NCBI GenBank assembly: GCA_039808465.1
Contig: JBDHTA010000197.1
Location: 1 to 7,226 of the forward strand
Direction: 5' to 3'
Source: Metarhizobium sp039808465
GTDB taxonomy: Bacteria; Pseudomonadota; Alphaproteobacteria; Rhizobiales; Rhizobiaceae
Length of the DNA stretch: 7,226 bases
Shown: positions 1 through 5,925 of the stretch, piece after piece
How positions within the stretch are numbered: position 1 is the stretch's first letter
Layout: every line of letters begins with the position of its first letter
The notes under the pieces: generated by a model
Told to the model about the DNA's origin: nothing
The model's database searches: none
What the model saw: the letters and a program-made list of their open reading frames with translations, nothing else
Program-made: the position numbers and the translations under genes

Positions 1-243
1 TTGCACGATGCTGCCGGTGGTGTAGATGCGCATCGGGCCGATGCGGCCCGCCGAAATCAGGCCCTTTTCCTCGTAGAAATGCAGGGTGCGGTGGGTGACG
101 CCGAAGGCATTGGCCATATCGGCGATGGCGACCGGGCCATCCGGCAGGTTGGCGGGCAATTCGATTTCGGGAAGAAAACGAAGCCGGATCTCCGTGCCTG
201 CGCGCGCGCCGGCATGGCTGGCCTGTTTCGTGCTTTCGGGCAT
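1..243 (-). CDS. MerR-family transcriptional regulator (5' part, truncated by window edge)
   Basis: The first 81 codons of a minus-strand gene are present; the rest lies left of the window. After a polar N-terminal extension of about 35 residues comes a MerR-type winged helix-turn-helix: VAIADMANAFGVTHRTL at about residues 38-54, then FYEEKGLI at 56-63, R67 and RIY at 72-74. This is the family pattern of a helix-turn-helix followed by YE-GL and R-Y. MerR proteins bind DNA as dimers and usually distort a promoter with a long spacer. The effector-binding C-terminus is missing, so the signal cannot be named. The ATG at 243 is chosen because GAAGGA (plus-strand 254-259) lies 10 nt upstream. The N-terminal extension is longer than in classical MerR proteins, where the helix-turn-helix starts near residue 1-5, so a start further inside the gene is possible. 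Confidence 0.85.
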   Translation of the reverse strand, partial: MPESTKQASHAGARAGTEIRLRFLPEIELPANLPDGPVAIADMANAFGVTHRTLHFYEEKGLISAGRIGPMRIYTTGSIVQ

Positions 244-352
244 GAATGATGTATCCTTCGCCCTGCGGCGCGTCCTGAGCCTGACGACAGGCAATATCTC
301 ACGTTAAGCGGCGGCGCTGGGTATCGTCATCGCCGCATTGAATATCAGGGCA

Positions 353-370
353 CGTTAATGAGAATTAACG
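353..370. repeat. 18-bp inverted repeat upstream of merR
   Basis: CGTTAAT, a 4-nt spacer GAGA, then ATTAACG: a perfect 7-bp dyad centred about 118 bp upstream of the merR start codon. The half-site CACGTTAA also occurs at 300-307 and again at 351-358, overlapping the dyad. The symmetry suggests an operator. The two TTAA boxes are 6 nt apart, close to but not matching the TTAA-N7-TTAA spacing of alphaproteobacterial CtrA sites. The protein that binds here is not known from sequence. Confidence 0.4.
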
Positions 371-383
371 GAATTGAAACCCT

Positions 384-448
384 GAAAAGTCATGGGTGGT
401 TATTCGCCGCCAAGCTTGCGTTTTCTTGAGCGGGATCAATGACTTTTC
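384..448. repeat. Inverted repeat, 10-bp arms with 45-bp spacer
   Basis: GAAAAGTCAT at 384-393 is exactly reverse-complemented by ATGACTTTTC at 439-448. One wobble and one further pair extend it to about 12 bp. It lies between the 3' end of the membrane-bound regulator gene and the start of merR, in non-coding sequence. It may be a pair of facing protein-binding sites or the base of a long RNA hairpin. The long spacer and the absence of a T-tract argue against a simple intrinsic terminator. Confidence 0.35.
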
Positions 449-467
449 GGAATTTTCCGTTTGCGGC

Positions 468-1637
468 TCATGCGCCGCGGTTGCGCTCCTGCGCGTCGGC
501 TTCCGCCTCCCGCGCCAGCGAAATCAGGTGATGGGGCTCGCTCAGCAGGCGATCCGGCTCGTTGCTCGGCACCAGCGCCGACTGGCAACGCCATGCGGCG
601 TCGAAGGTCTGGCGGGATTTGTGCAGCTTGTATTCGTTCATCGCCGTCAGGCAGTTCATCAGGCTGCTGGAATGGTCGTTGCTGTTGGCGAAGGCGTAGA
701 GCTGGCCGTTCATGGAAAGACGGCGGCCCGCGAAGGTGCTGGCGGCGAAGGTGCGCTCGCTGACCAGATGCAGGCCGCTTTCGGGAACGGATTCGGTGTG
801 GAAGATCTCGCCGGAGGCATTATGCGTCAACTGGACATCGAGATGGCCGGGCTTGCCGCCCTTGTCGATGGACAGGGTGAAATCCAGCGCGTCGCTCTGG
901 CGGGCGATGCGGTTGGCGCGGTCGAAATCCTCCACCAGTTCCACGAAGGCGAGCTGGCCGAGCGCGACGCGGAAGGAATCCGCCAGCGAGGCGGCAAGCG
1001 CCGAATGGCCGAAATCGTTGCGGATGGCGATGCGCGGAAGGGCCGAGGCATCGCGCGTCAGCCCCGCGACTTCCGCTCCGCTGCCATCGGCGGCGGGAAC
1101 GAGATAGCGGCTGGTGGCATGCAGGCCGAGCGCGGTGATGTTCAGCACCGTCAGCGCCAGAAGGCCGGTGGAGGCGAGACGGAAGCGGCTCCAGAAGGAG
1201 GGTTGCGCGGCGGCGGCAATGACGGCGGGCGCGGGCAGGGCGTCGTCCTCGCGCATCGGCGCGGGCGTTTCCTCCACCGGTTCGGCCGCGGGCGCCTGCA
1301 AGGCATAGGCGGGCACATAGCCGCCGACGGGGATTTCGATGCGCAGCAGGTCGTCTGCGCCTTCCGTTTCGTAATACTGGCGCAGCAGCTTGCGCAGCTT
1401 GCCCGCCTGCACGCGCACCAGCGGATCGCCGCCGGGGTCGAAGCTCTCGTTGCGGGCAAAGACGTCCACGCCGATCGAATAGCCCTTCAACTGGTGCGCC
1501 AGGCCTTCCTGTTCCTTGCGCACCACGTAGTTCAGGAATGTCCTCAGGCGCTCGGAGCGGGAGAAGGTTTCGCTTTCCAGAATCTTCTGGAGGCTGGTCA
1601 TTACCAGCGCGCCATCGGCGGTTCGGGCGTCGGTCAT
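468..1637 (-). CDS. Putative membrane-anchored regulator with N-terminal DNA-binding-type region (CadC/ToxR-like layout)
   Basis: 389 residues. An N-terminal cytosolic region (about 15-112) carries a conserved-looking pattern: RLRTFLNYVV at 31-40, KGYSIGVDVF at 51-60, SFDPGGDPLVRVQAGKLRKLL at 65-85, IEIPVGGYVPAY at 100-111. From memory this resembles the N-terminal module found before TolB-like or TPR regions in many bacterial signalling proteins, where it resembles a winged helix. A Pro/Ala/Glu-rich linker (112-147) leads to one hydrophobic helix at about 152-174, with RFR on its N-terminal side. The remaining 215 residues would be periplasmic; 199-285 resemble a FlgO/TolB-like alpha/beta domain ending in NASGEIFHTES. 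C329 and C351 could form a disulfide. The start at 1637 is chosen because CAGGA lies just upstream. The open frame extends to 1784, but that longer form has no ribosome site and would include the promoter region. Function is inferred from layout only. Confidence 0.75.
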   Translation of the reverse strand: MTDARTADGALVMTSLQKILESETFSRSERLRTFLNYVVRKEQEGLAHQLKGYSIGVDVFARNESFDPGGDPLVRVQAGKLRKLLRQYYETEGADDLLRIEIPVGGYVPAYALQAPAAEPVEETPAPMREDDALPAPAVIAAAAQPSFWSRFRLASTGLLALTVLNITALGLHATSRYLVPAADGSGAEVAGLTRDASALPRIAIRNDFGHSALAASLADSFRVALGQLAFVELVEDFDRANRIARQSDALDFTLSIDKGGKPGHLDVQLTHNASGEIFHTESVPESGLHLVSERTFAASTFAGRRLSMNGQLYAFANSNDHSSSLMNCLTAMNEYKLHKSRQTFDAAWRCQSALVPSNEPDRLLSEPHHLISLAREAEADAQERNRGA

Positions 1638-1641
1638 CTTA

Positions 1642-1646
1642 TCCTG
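1642..1646 (-). promoter_or_regulatory. Ribosome binding site deciding the start of the membrane-anchored regulator
   Basis: On the minus strand CAGGA stands 4 nt before the ATG at 1637. The alternative in-frame ATGs at 1784 and 1601 have no purine-rich stretch at a suitable distance, so this site supports the 389-residue form. Confidence 0.5.
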
Positions 1647-1730
1647 CAATTGGGACTCCGGGTTCGGCGCTGGCGGCGCGCCTTGTGCTTCGTCCGATAT
1701 AATGCCGATAACACGGCTTATTAAAGACCG

Positions 1731-1758
1731 CTTACACCGGATAGGCCAGTTTTTGCAA
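1731..1758 (-). promoter_or_regulatory. Possible promoter of the membrane-anchored regulator
   Basis: On the minus strand TTGCAA (1758-1753) is followed after 16 nt by TGTAAG (1736-1731). Each hexamer matches 4 of 6 of the sigma70 consensus. The transcript would start near 1724, leaving a leader of about 87 nt. This is the best candidate I found, but the match is weak. Confidence 0.25.
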
Positions 1759-1777
1759 TAAAGGCCGGGGCGGAGCA

Positions 1778-1807
1778 TTGGCATTACGGGCGCGGATGGC
1801 CTATGAC
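1778..1807 (+). promoter_or_regulatory. Possible sigma70-type promoter of pdxJ
   Basis: TTGGCA (1778-1783, 5 of 6) and TATGAC (1802-1807, 4 of 6) are separated by 18 nt. Transcription would start near 1814, giving a leader of about 30 nt before the pdxJ ATG. The placement also argues against the longer open frame that begins with the same TTG at 1778. Confidence 0.4.
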
Positions 1808-1843
1808 ATCAGTAAATTTGCAACACTGACCGGAATCCATGCA

Positions 1844-2596
1844 ATGCCCGCCAAGCTTTCCGTGAATCTGAATGCCATCGCCATGCTGCGCAACCGCCGC
1901 GATCTTCCCTGGCCGAGCGTCGAGGCGCTGGGGCGCATCGCCCTTCAGGCGGGGGCCTGGGGCCTGACGGTGCATCCGCGCCCGGATCAGCGGCATATCC
2001 GCTTCTCCGATCTGCCGGTCATCCGCGCCCTGATCGACGACGAGTTTCCGGCGGCGGAATTCAACATTGAGGGCTATCCGACCGAGGATTTCCTGGCGCT
2101 GTGCGAGGCGGCCGAGCCGGAGCAGGTGACGCTGGTGCCCGACGATCCGGCGCAGGCGACCTCCGACCATGGCTGGGATTTCCGCAGGCATCGCGGTTTC
2201 CTCACCGATGCCGTGGGCAGGCTGAAGGCGAAGGGCTGCCGCGTGTCGCTGTTTGCCGATGGCGACGGCGATGCGGAGGCAATCGCGGTGGCGCGTGAAA
2301 CCGGCGCGGATCGCATTGAGCTTTACACCGGCCCCTATGGCGGCTGCTTCGACGATCCCGTGCAGGCGGTGAAGATCGCCGGGCAATTGCAGAAGACGGC
2401 GGAGGCGGCGCGCGGCGCCGGGCTCGGCGTCAATGCCGGGCATGATCTCACGGTCGGCAACCTGCCGCTGCTGATGCGGCATATTCCCTTCATCGCCGAA
2501 GTTTCCATCGGCCACGGCCTGACGGCGGACGCGCTGGAATTCGGCATGGCGGAAACGGTGCTCCGCTTCCGCCGCGCCTGCGGCGAAGCCGTCTGA
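1844..2596 (+). CDS. pdxJ: Pyridoxine 5'-phosphate synthase
   Basis: 250 residues. PdxJ is a cytosolic TIM-barrel enzyme that condenses 3-amino-2-oxopropyl phosphate with 1-deoxy-D-xylulose 5-phosphate to pyridoxine 5'-phosphate, the last ring-forming step of the DXP-dependent vitamin B6 pathway. The family signatures run in order: KLSVNLNAIAMLRN (4-17), LTVHPRPDQRHI (41-52), FNIEGYPTE (73-81), VSLFADGDGDAEA (134-146), IELYTGPY (158-165), LGVNAGHDLT (194-203) and VSIGHGL (220-226). By comparison with E. coli PdxJ the catalytic residues would be H44, E76 and H200. The motif after the first strand is VNLNA instead of the E. coli VNIDH. The ATG at 1844 fits the usual family N-terminus (MPAKLSVN) and has GGAA 8 nt upstream. 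The gene stands alone, without the acpS partner seen in enterobacteria. Confidence 0.96.
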   Translation: MPAKLSVNLNAIAMLRNRRDLPWPSVEALGRIALQAGAWGLTVHPRPDQRHIRFSDLPVIRALIDDEFPAAEFNIEGYPTEDFLALCEAAEPEQVTLVPDDPAQATSDHGWDFRRHRGFLTDAVGRLKAKGCRVSLFADGDGDAEAIAVARETGADRIELYTGPYGGCFDDPVQAVKIAGQLQKTAEAARGAGLGVNAGHDLTVGNLPLLMRHIPFIAEVSIGHGLTADALEFGMAETVLRFRRACGEAV

Positions 2597-2627
2597 TCCG
2601 AAACCGCAAAATGCCGCATGGACCGGC

Positions 2628-2656
2628 TTGACGGCGGGCGCGGCCTGCTGCATAAG
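2628..2656 (+). promoter_or_regulatory. Sigma70-type promoter upstream of tetR
   Basis: TTGACG (2628-2633, 5 of 6) and CATAAG (2651-2656, 4 of 6) are separated by exactly 17 nt. The predicted start is near 2663, immediately before the palindrome at 2668-2681. The leader to the tetR start would be about 75-90 nt. This is the best promoter match I found in the window. Confidence 0.55.
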
Positions 2657-2667
2657 AATGGCGAACC

Positions 2668-2681
2668 GTACCGTACGGTAC
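2668..2681. promoter_or_regulatory. Perfect 14-bp palindrome, probable TetR operator
   Basis: GTACCGTACGGTAC equals its own reverse complement. It lies at about +5 to +18 relative to the predicted tetR start, where a bound dimer would block RNA polymerase. TetR-family repressors commonly bind such dyads near their own genes, so autoregulation by the adjacent TetR protein is the natural inference. No other regulator gene adjoins this gap. Confidence 0.55.
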
Positions 2682-2753
2682 ATGAACATTCCGGAAGCGC
2701 AACAGCCGTTTCCGTGACGATGCCGGAGTTCGAAAGCCTTGCCGTCCGATCCA

Positions 2754-3392
2754 ATGACAGCGCCGGAATTTTCGCCGCGCCAGAACGCCGTTCTGGGGCA
2801 GGCGCTGCGGCTGCTGGTCGATGGCGGCGAAAAGGCGCTGACGACGGCGGGCGTGGCGCGCGCGGCCAATTGCTCCAAGGAAAGCCTCTACAAGTGGTTC
2901 GGTGACCGTGACGGCCTGATCGCGGCGATGATCGCCTTTCAGGCCAGCAAGGTGCGCACCTTCGAGCGCGACGGCGAGCGGCTGAATGCGCTGAGCCTCA
3001 AGGATCATCTCGTTACCTTCGCCCATGACCTGCTCGACGTTCTCTCCGGCGACGTGTCGCTGGCGCTGAACCGGCTGGCTGTCGGGCAATCAAGCCGCGA
3101 CGGCTCCAAGCTCGGCGAGTTCCTGCTGGAGCATGGCCGCCGCCAGATCGACCGGCGGGCGCGGGCGCTGCTGGATTCCGGCCGCCGCGCCGGGCTGCTC
3201 TCCTTCGATGACGGCGAGGAAGCCTACCGCACCCTCTACGGGCTGATCGTTTCGGATCTGCATGTGCGCATGCTGCTCGGGGAAAAGCCGCAGGGCGATT
3301 TCACCCAGCGGGCGGAAAAGGCGGTTCGCGCCTTTCTGAAGCTGCACGGCACGGAAAAGACCTTGACGGAAGCAGGGATTTCATTCCTCTGA
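2754..3392 (+). CDS. TetR/AcrR-family transcriptional repressor (AefR-like C-terminal domain)
   Basis: 212 residues from the ATG. The N-terminal TetR helix-turn-helix spans about residues 28-60: ALTTAGVARAANCSKESLYKWFG then DRDGLIAAM, with the usual Tyr-Lys-Trp-Phe of the recognition helix end. The rest is helical and holds an LGEFLLEHGRR segment and a late LYGLIVSDLHVRMLLGE segment, which resemble the AefR-type TetR C-terminal domain. Such proteins repress target genes until a small ligand binds the C-terminal pocket; the ligand cannot be read from the sequence. The start is uncertain. The in-frame TTG at 2739 has GGAG 10 nt upstream and adds five residues, while the ATG at 2754 has no clear ribosome site. 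The gene is followed 47 bp later by ilvC with no terminator between, so read-through into ilvC is likely. Its codon use is less biased than that of ilvC. Confidence 0.9.
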   Translation: MTAPEFSPRQNAVLGQALRLLVDGGEKALTTAGVARAANCSKESLYKWFGDRDGLIAAMIAFQASKVRTFERDGERLNALSLKDHLVTFAHDLLDVLSGDVSLALNRLAVGQSSRDGSKLGEFLLEHGRRQIDRRARALLDSGRRAGLLSFDDGEEAYRTLYGLIVSDLHVRMLLGEKPQGDFTQRAEKAVRAFLKLHGTEKTLTEAGISFL

Positions 3393-3439
3393 CGTCATCA
3401 TTCAACACAACGGACAAGCACAAGGGAAGGACATTCGAA

Positions 3440-4459
3440 ATGCGCGTCTATTACGATCGTGATGCCGATCTCAACCTCATCAAGTCGAAGAACGTCGCCA
3501 TCGTCGGCTATGGTTCGCAGGGCCGCGCCCACGCGCTGAACCTGAAGGATTCCGGTGCCGCCAACGTCGTCATCGCGCTCAAGGCCGGTTCGCCGACCGT
3601 CAAGAAGGCCGAAGCCGACGGCTTCAAGGTCATGACCGTTGCCGAAGCCGCCAAGTGGGCCGACCTCCTGATGATGGCGACCCCGGACGAACTCCAGGCC
3701 GACATCTACAAGAACGATATCGCCGGTAACATCCGCGACGGCGCCGCCATCGCCTTCGCGCACGGCCTGAACGTTCACTTCGGCCTGATCGAGCCGAAGG
3801 CTTCGCTCGACGTCGTCATGATCGCGCCGAAAGGCCCCGGCCACACGGTTCGCGGCGAATACCAGAAGGGCGGCGGCGTTCCCTGCCTCGTCGCCGTTCA
3901 CCAGAACGCATCGGGCAACGCCCTTGAGCTGGCGCTCTCCTACGCCTGCGGCGTCGGCGGCGGCCGTTCGGGCATCATCGAAACCAACTTCAAGGAAGAG
4001 TGCGAAACCGATCTCTTCGGCGAACAGGTCGTTCTCTGCGGCGGTCTGGTCGAGCTGATCCGCGCCGGTTTCGAAACGCTGGTCGAAGCCGGTTACGCGC
4101 CGGAAATGGCCTATTTCGAGTGCCTGCACGAAGTGAAGCTGATCGTGGACCTGATCTACGAAGGCGGCATCGCCAACATGAACTACTCGATCTCCAACAC
4201 CGCCGAGTGGGGCGAATACGTCACCGGCCCGCGCATCATCACCGCCGACACCAAGGCCGAGATGAAGCGCGTCCTCAAGGACATCCAGACCGGCAAGTTC
4301 ACCTCGGACTGGATGCAGGAATGGAAGGCAGGCGCCGCCCGCTTCAAGGGCATCCGCCGCAACAACGACGCCCACCAGATCGAAGAAGTCGGCGCCAAGC
4401 TGCGCGGCATGATGCCGTGGATCGGCAAGAACAAGCTGGTCGACAAGGCTGTCAACTGA
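3440..4459 (+). CDS. ilvC: Ketol-acid reductoisomerase (NADP+), class I
   Basis: 339 residues, the usual length of the short class I enzyme. It converts 2-acetolactate (or 2-aceto-2-hydroxybutyrate) to the 2,3-dihydroxy acid in two steps, Mg-dependent alkyl migration and NADPH reduction, in valine, isoleucine and leucine synthesis. The Rossmann motif VGYGSQGRAHALNL lies at 22-35 and the cofactor-specificity loop at about 47-56. AFAHGLNVHFG (105-115) contains H108, and KGPGHTVRGEY (131-141) contains K131. The metal ligands expected for the family are D191 and E195 in DLFGEQ, and E227 and E231 in FECLHE. S252 lies in YSISNTAEWGEY. The ATG has AAGGGAAGGA ending 8 nt upstream, a very strong ribosome site. 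The codon choice is highly biased toward C-ending codons, which fits high expression. An intrinsic terminator follows 22 bp after the stop codon. Confidence 0.98.
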   Translation: MRVYYDRDADLNLIKSKNVAIVGYGSQGRAHALNLKDSGAANVVIALKAGSPTVKKAEADGFKVMTVAEAAKWADLLMMATPDELQADIYKNDIAGNIRDGAAIAFAHGLNVHFGLIEPKASLDVVMIAPKGPGHTVRGEYQKGGGVPCLVAVHQNASGNALELALSYACGVGGGRSGIIETNFKEECETDLFGEQVVLCGGLVELIRAGFETLVEAGYAPEMAYFECLHEVKLIVDLIYEGGIANMNYSISNTAEWGEYVTGPRIITADTKAEMKRVLKDIQTGKFTSDWMQEWKAGAARFKGIRRNNDAHQIEEVGAKLRGMMPWIGKNKLVDKAVN

Positions 4460-4481
4460 TCGGTTTCCTGACTGAAACGGG

Positions 4482-4509
4482 AAAGGCCGGGGCATTCGCT
4501 CCGGCCTTT
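4482..4509 (+). terminator. Rho-independent terminator of ilvC
   Basis: AAAGGCCGG (4482-4490) pairs with CCGGCCTTT (4501-4509). Two further pairs inside (one G-T, one G-C) leave a 6-nt loop CATTCG. The stem runs straight into a T-run (4507-4511). It isolates ilvC from the downstream aminotransferase gene. The A-run on the other side could give partial function on the minus strand, though no minus-strand gene ends here. Confidence 0.9.
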
Positions 4510-4541
4510 TTCGTTGGCGCCTTCCGGTCTTGTCACGGTGG

Positions 4542-4565
4542 CAATAATATAGGTCAGTATTATTG
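4542..4565. promoter_or_regulatory. AT-rich inverted repeat upstream of the aminotransferase gene
   Basis: CAATAATA (4542-4549) and TATTATTG (4558-4565) are perfect 8-bp inverted arms with an 8-nt spacer. A second, overlapping dyad GTCA-N7-TGAC runs through 4553-4567. The block is strikingly AT-rich within a GC-rich genome and lies 57-80 bp before the ATG. It contains TATTAT (4558-4563), a good -10 match, but I find no -35 at a normal distance. It may be an activator or repressor site over a promoter. The binding protein is unknown. Confidence 0.45.
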
Positions 4566-4621
4566 ACTTATATGTATGCTCATGGTCTTCTTCCCATGGA
4601 GAAACCTGAGGACGCGCCATC

Positions 4622-5845
4622 ATGAACTGGGACGATATCTTTGCCACGCGCTCCATGCGGATGCGCGCATCGGAAATCCGCGAGTTGTTGAAGCTGCTCG
4701 ACCAGCCCGACATCATTTCCTTCGCGGGCGGCATTCCCGATCCGGCGCTGTTTCCGGATGCGGAATTCAAGGCGGCCTATGCCGATATCTTCAGCGGTTC
4801 TTCGGTCGGAGCGGCGCTGCAATATTCCGTCAGCGAGGGCTACAGGCCGCTGCGCGAATGGCTGGCGGGCGAGATGGGCAAGCTCGGCATTGCCTGCGGC
4901 GTCGAGAACGTCTTTATCGTCTCCGGGTCGCAGCAGGGGCTGGATTATCTCGGCAAGCTGTTCCTGTCGCCCGGCGATACCGCGCTCGTCACCTGGCCAA
5001 CCTATCTCGGCGCCTTGCAGGCGTTCAACGCCTATGAACCGGCTTACGACCAATTGACGCTTTCCGGCAACCGCACGCCGGACTCCTATCGCGCCGCGGC
5101 GGAAAAGGCGGGCGGGCGGGTGAAATTCGCCTATTTCTCCGCCGAATTCTCCAATCCGACCGGCGAAAGCCTCGACCGTGCCGCCCGCGAGCGCGCCATT
5201 GACCTTGCCGATGAACTGGAGATCGCGCTGATCGAGGACGCCGCCTATCAATCCCTGCGCTATGATGGCGAGGCGGTGCCGCCGGTCATGGCGCTGGAAA
5301 TCGCCCGCAAGGGCTCCATCGAGGCGACGCGCACCATCTATTGCGGCAGTTTTTCCAAGACGCTGGCGCCCGGCCTGCGCGTCGGCTTCATCGTCGCCAA
5401 TTCAACCGTTATCCGCAAGCTGGTGCTGATGAAGCAGGCGGCCGACCTGCATTCCTCGACCATCAACCAGATGGCGATCGCCCATGTCGCCTCGCGCCAT
5501 TTCGATGCGCAGGTTGCGAAAATCCATGCCGCCTACCGGCAGCGGCGTGACGCCATGCTGGCGGCGCTGGAACGGCACATGCCATCTGGCGTGCGCTGGA
5601 CGCGGCCGGAAGGCGGCATGTTCGTCTGGGTGACGCTTCCGGAGGGCCTGGACGGGGCGAAGCTGCTGGCGAAATCGCTGGAGGCGGCGCGCGTCGCCTT
5701 CGTGCCGGGCCGCGCCTTCTTCGCGGATGGCTCCGGCGGCAATACGCTGCGCCTCAGCTTCTCCTGCGCCGATGATGCCATGATCGAGGAGGGCATCGGG
5801 CGGCTCGGCAGGCTGATTGCCGGGGAAATGCGGATGGCGGCGTAA
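4622..5845 (+). CDS. PLP-dependent aminotransferase, class I/II (2-aminoadipate/aromatic aminotransferase-like)
   Basis: 407 residues, typical for fold-type I aminotransferases, cytosolic. In order: ISFAGGIPDPALFP (32-45) for the substrate-gate region; LQYSVSEGYRPLREWLA (66-82); VSGSQQGLD (100-108) for the PLP phosphate and ring site; FSNPTGE (176-182) with N178; IEDAAYQSLRY (204-214) with D206 and Y209; GSFSKTLAPGLRVGF (242-256) with the Schiff-base lysine K246 and R253; and LRLSFS (376-381) with R377, expected to bind the substrate carboxylate. The pattern fits the LysN/MocR-like subgroup that handles 2-aminoadipate, aromatic or branched-chain substrates, but there is no GntR domain, so this is the enzyme alone. 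The exact substrate cannot be read from sequence. The ATG has GAGGA 9 nt upstream. The ilvC terminator upstream and the inverted repeat in its leader point to independent transcription. Confidence 0.93.
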   Translation: MNWDDIFATRSMRMRASEIRELLKLLDQPDIISFAGGIPDPALFPDAEFKAAYADIFSGSSVGAALQYSVSEGYRPLREWLAGEMGKLGIACGVENVFIVSGSQQGLDYLGKLFLSPGDTALVTWPTYLGALQAFNAYEPAYDQLTLSGNRTPDSYRAAAEKAGGRVKFAYFSAEFSNPTGESLDRAARERAIDLADELEIALIEDAAYQSLRYDGEAVPPVMALEIARKGSIEATRTIYCGSFSKTLAPGLRVGFIVANSTVIRKLVLMKQAADLHSSTINQMAIAHVASRHFDAQVAKIHAAYRQRRDAMLAALERHMPSGVRWTRPEGGMFVWVTLPEGLDGAKLLAKSLEAARVAFVPGRAFFADGSGGNTLRLSFSCADDAMIEEGIGRLGRLIAGEMRMAA

Positions 5846-5870
5846 AAGCTGCCGTTCACGGCGTTACGAT

Positions 5871-5899
5871 TTGATTTCTTGCGGTTGGCGCGTTTAGAT
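5871..5899 (+). promoter_or_regulatory. Possible promoter of the EEP-family gene
   Basis: TTGATT (5871-5876, 4 of 6) and TTAGAT (5894-5899, 3 of 6) are separated by 17 nt. The start would fall near 5906, about 20 nt before the ATG. The -10 match is poor; co-transcription with the aminotransferase 80 bp upstream is an equally good explanation. Confidence 0.25.
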
Positions 5900-5914
5900 T
5901 GCCGTCTGTCAACC

Positions 5915-5919
5915 GGAAG
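5915..5919 (+). promoter_or_regulatory. Ribosome binding site deciding the start of the EEP-family gene
   Basis: GGAAG lies 6 nt before the ATG at 5926. It favours this ATG over the in-frame TTG at 5899, which has no purine-rich stretch upstream. Confidence 0.55.
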
Positions 5920-5925
5920 AAATGC

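Noticed and set aside
448..459. CGGAA-TT-TTCCG hairpin after the membrane-anchored regulator gene as a terminator
   Set aside because: The 5-bp stem with a 2-nt loop is too weak and there is no following T-run on the minus strand.
1698..1703. Perfect TATAAT on the plus strand upstream of pdxJ
   Set aside because: The -35 position 17 nt upstream holds GC-rich sequence with no match, and the TTGGCA/TATGAC pair nearer to pdxJ fits better.
396..1724. Long plus-strand open frame opposite the membrane-anchored regulator gene
   Set aside because: Its translation is low-complexity Gly/Ala/Arg/His-rich with no family motifs. The minus-strand frame has clear domains, a transmembrane helix and a ribosome site. 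High-GC DNA often gives such antisense shadows.
468..1784. Longer version of the membrane-anchored regulator starting at 1784
   Set aside because: The extra 49 residues have no ribosome site, cover the divergent promoter region and look like translated non-coding DNA.
1784..2878. Long minus-strand open frame opposite pdxJ
   Set aside because: It overlaps the whole of pdxJ and part of tetR, both strongly supported by conserved motifs, and its own translation shows none.
3390..3397. TGACGTCA 8-bp palindrome overlapping the tetR stop codon
   Set aside because: It is short, does not extend beyond 8 bp, and half of it is fixed by the stop codon context, so it may be chance.
3398..4495. Long minus-strand open frame opposite ilvC
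   Set aside because: It is an antisense shadow of the biased codon pattern of ilvC. No start signals or motifs were seen.
5850..5861. GCCG-TTCA-CGGC mini-hairpin after the aminotransferase gene as a terminator
   Set aside because: A 4-bp stem without an adjacent T-tract is not a credible intrinsic terminator.
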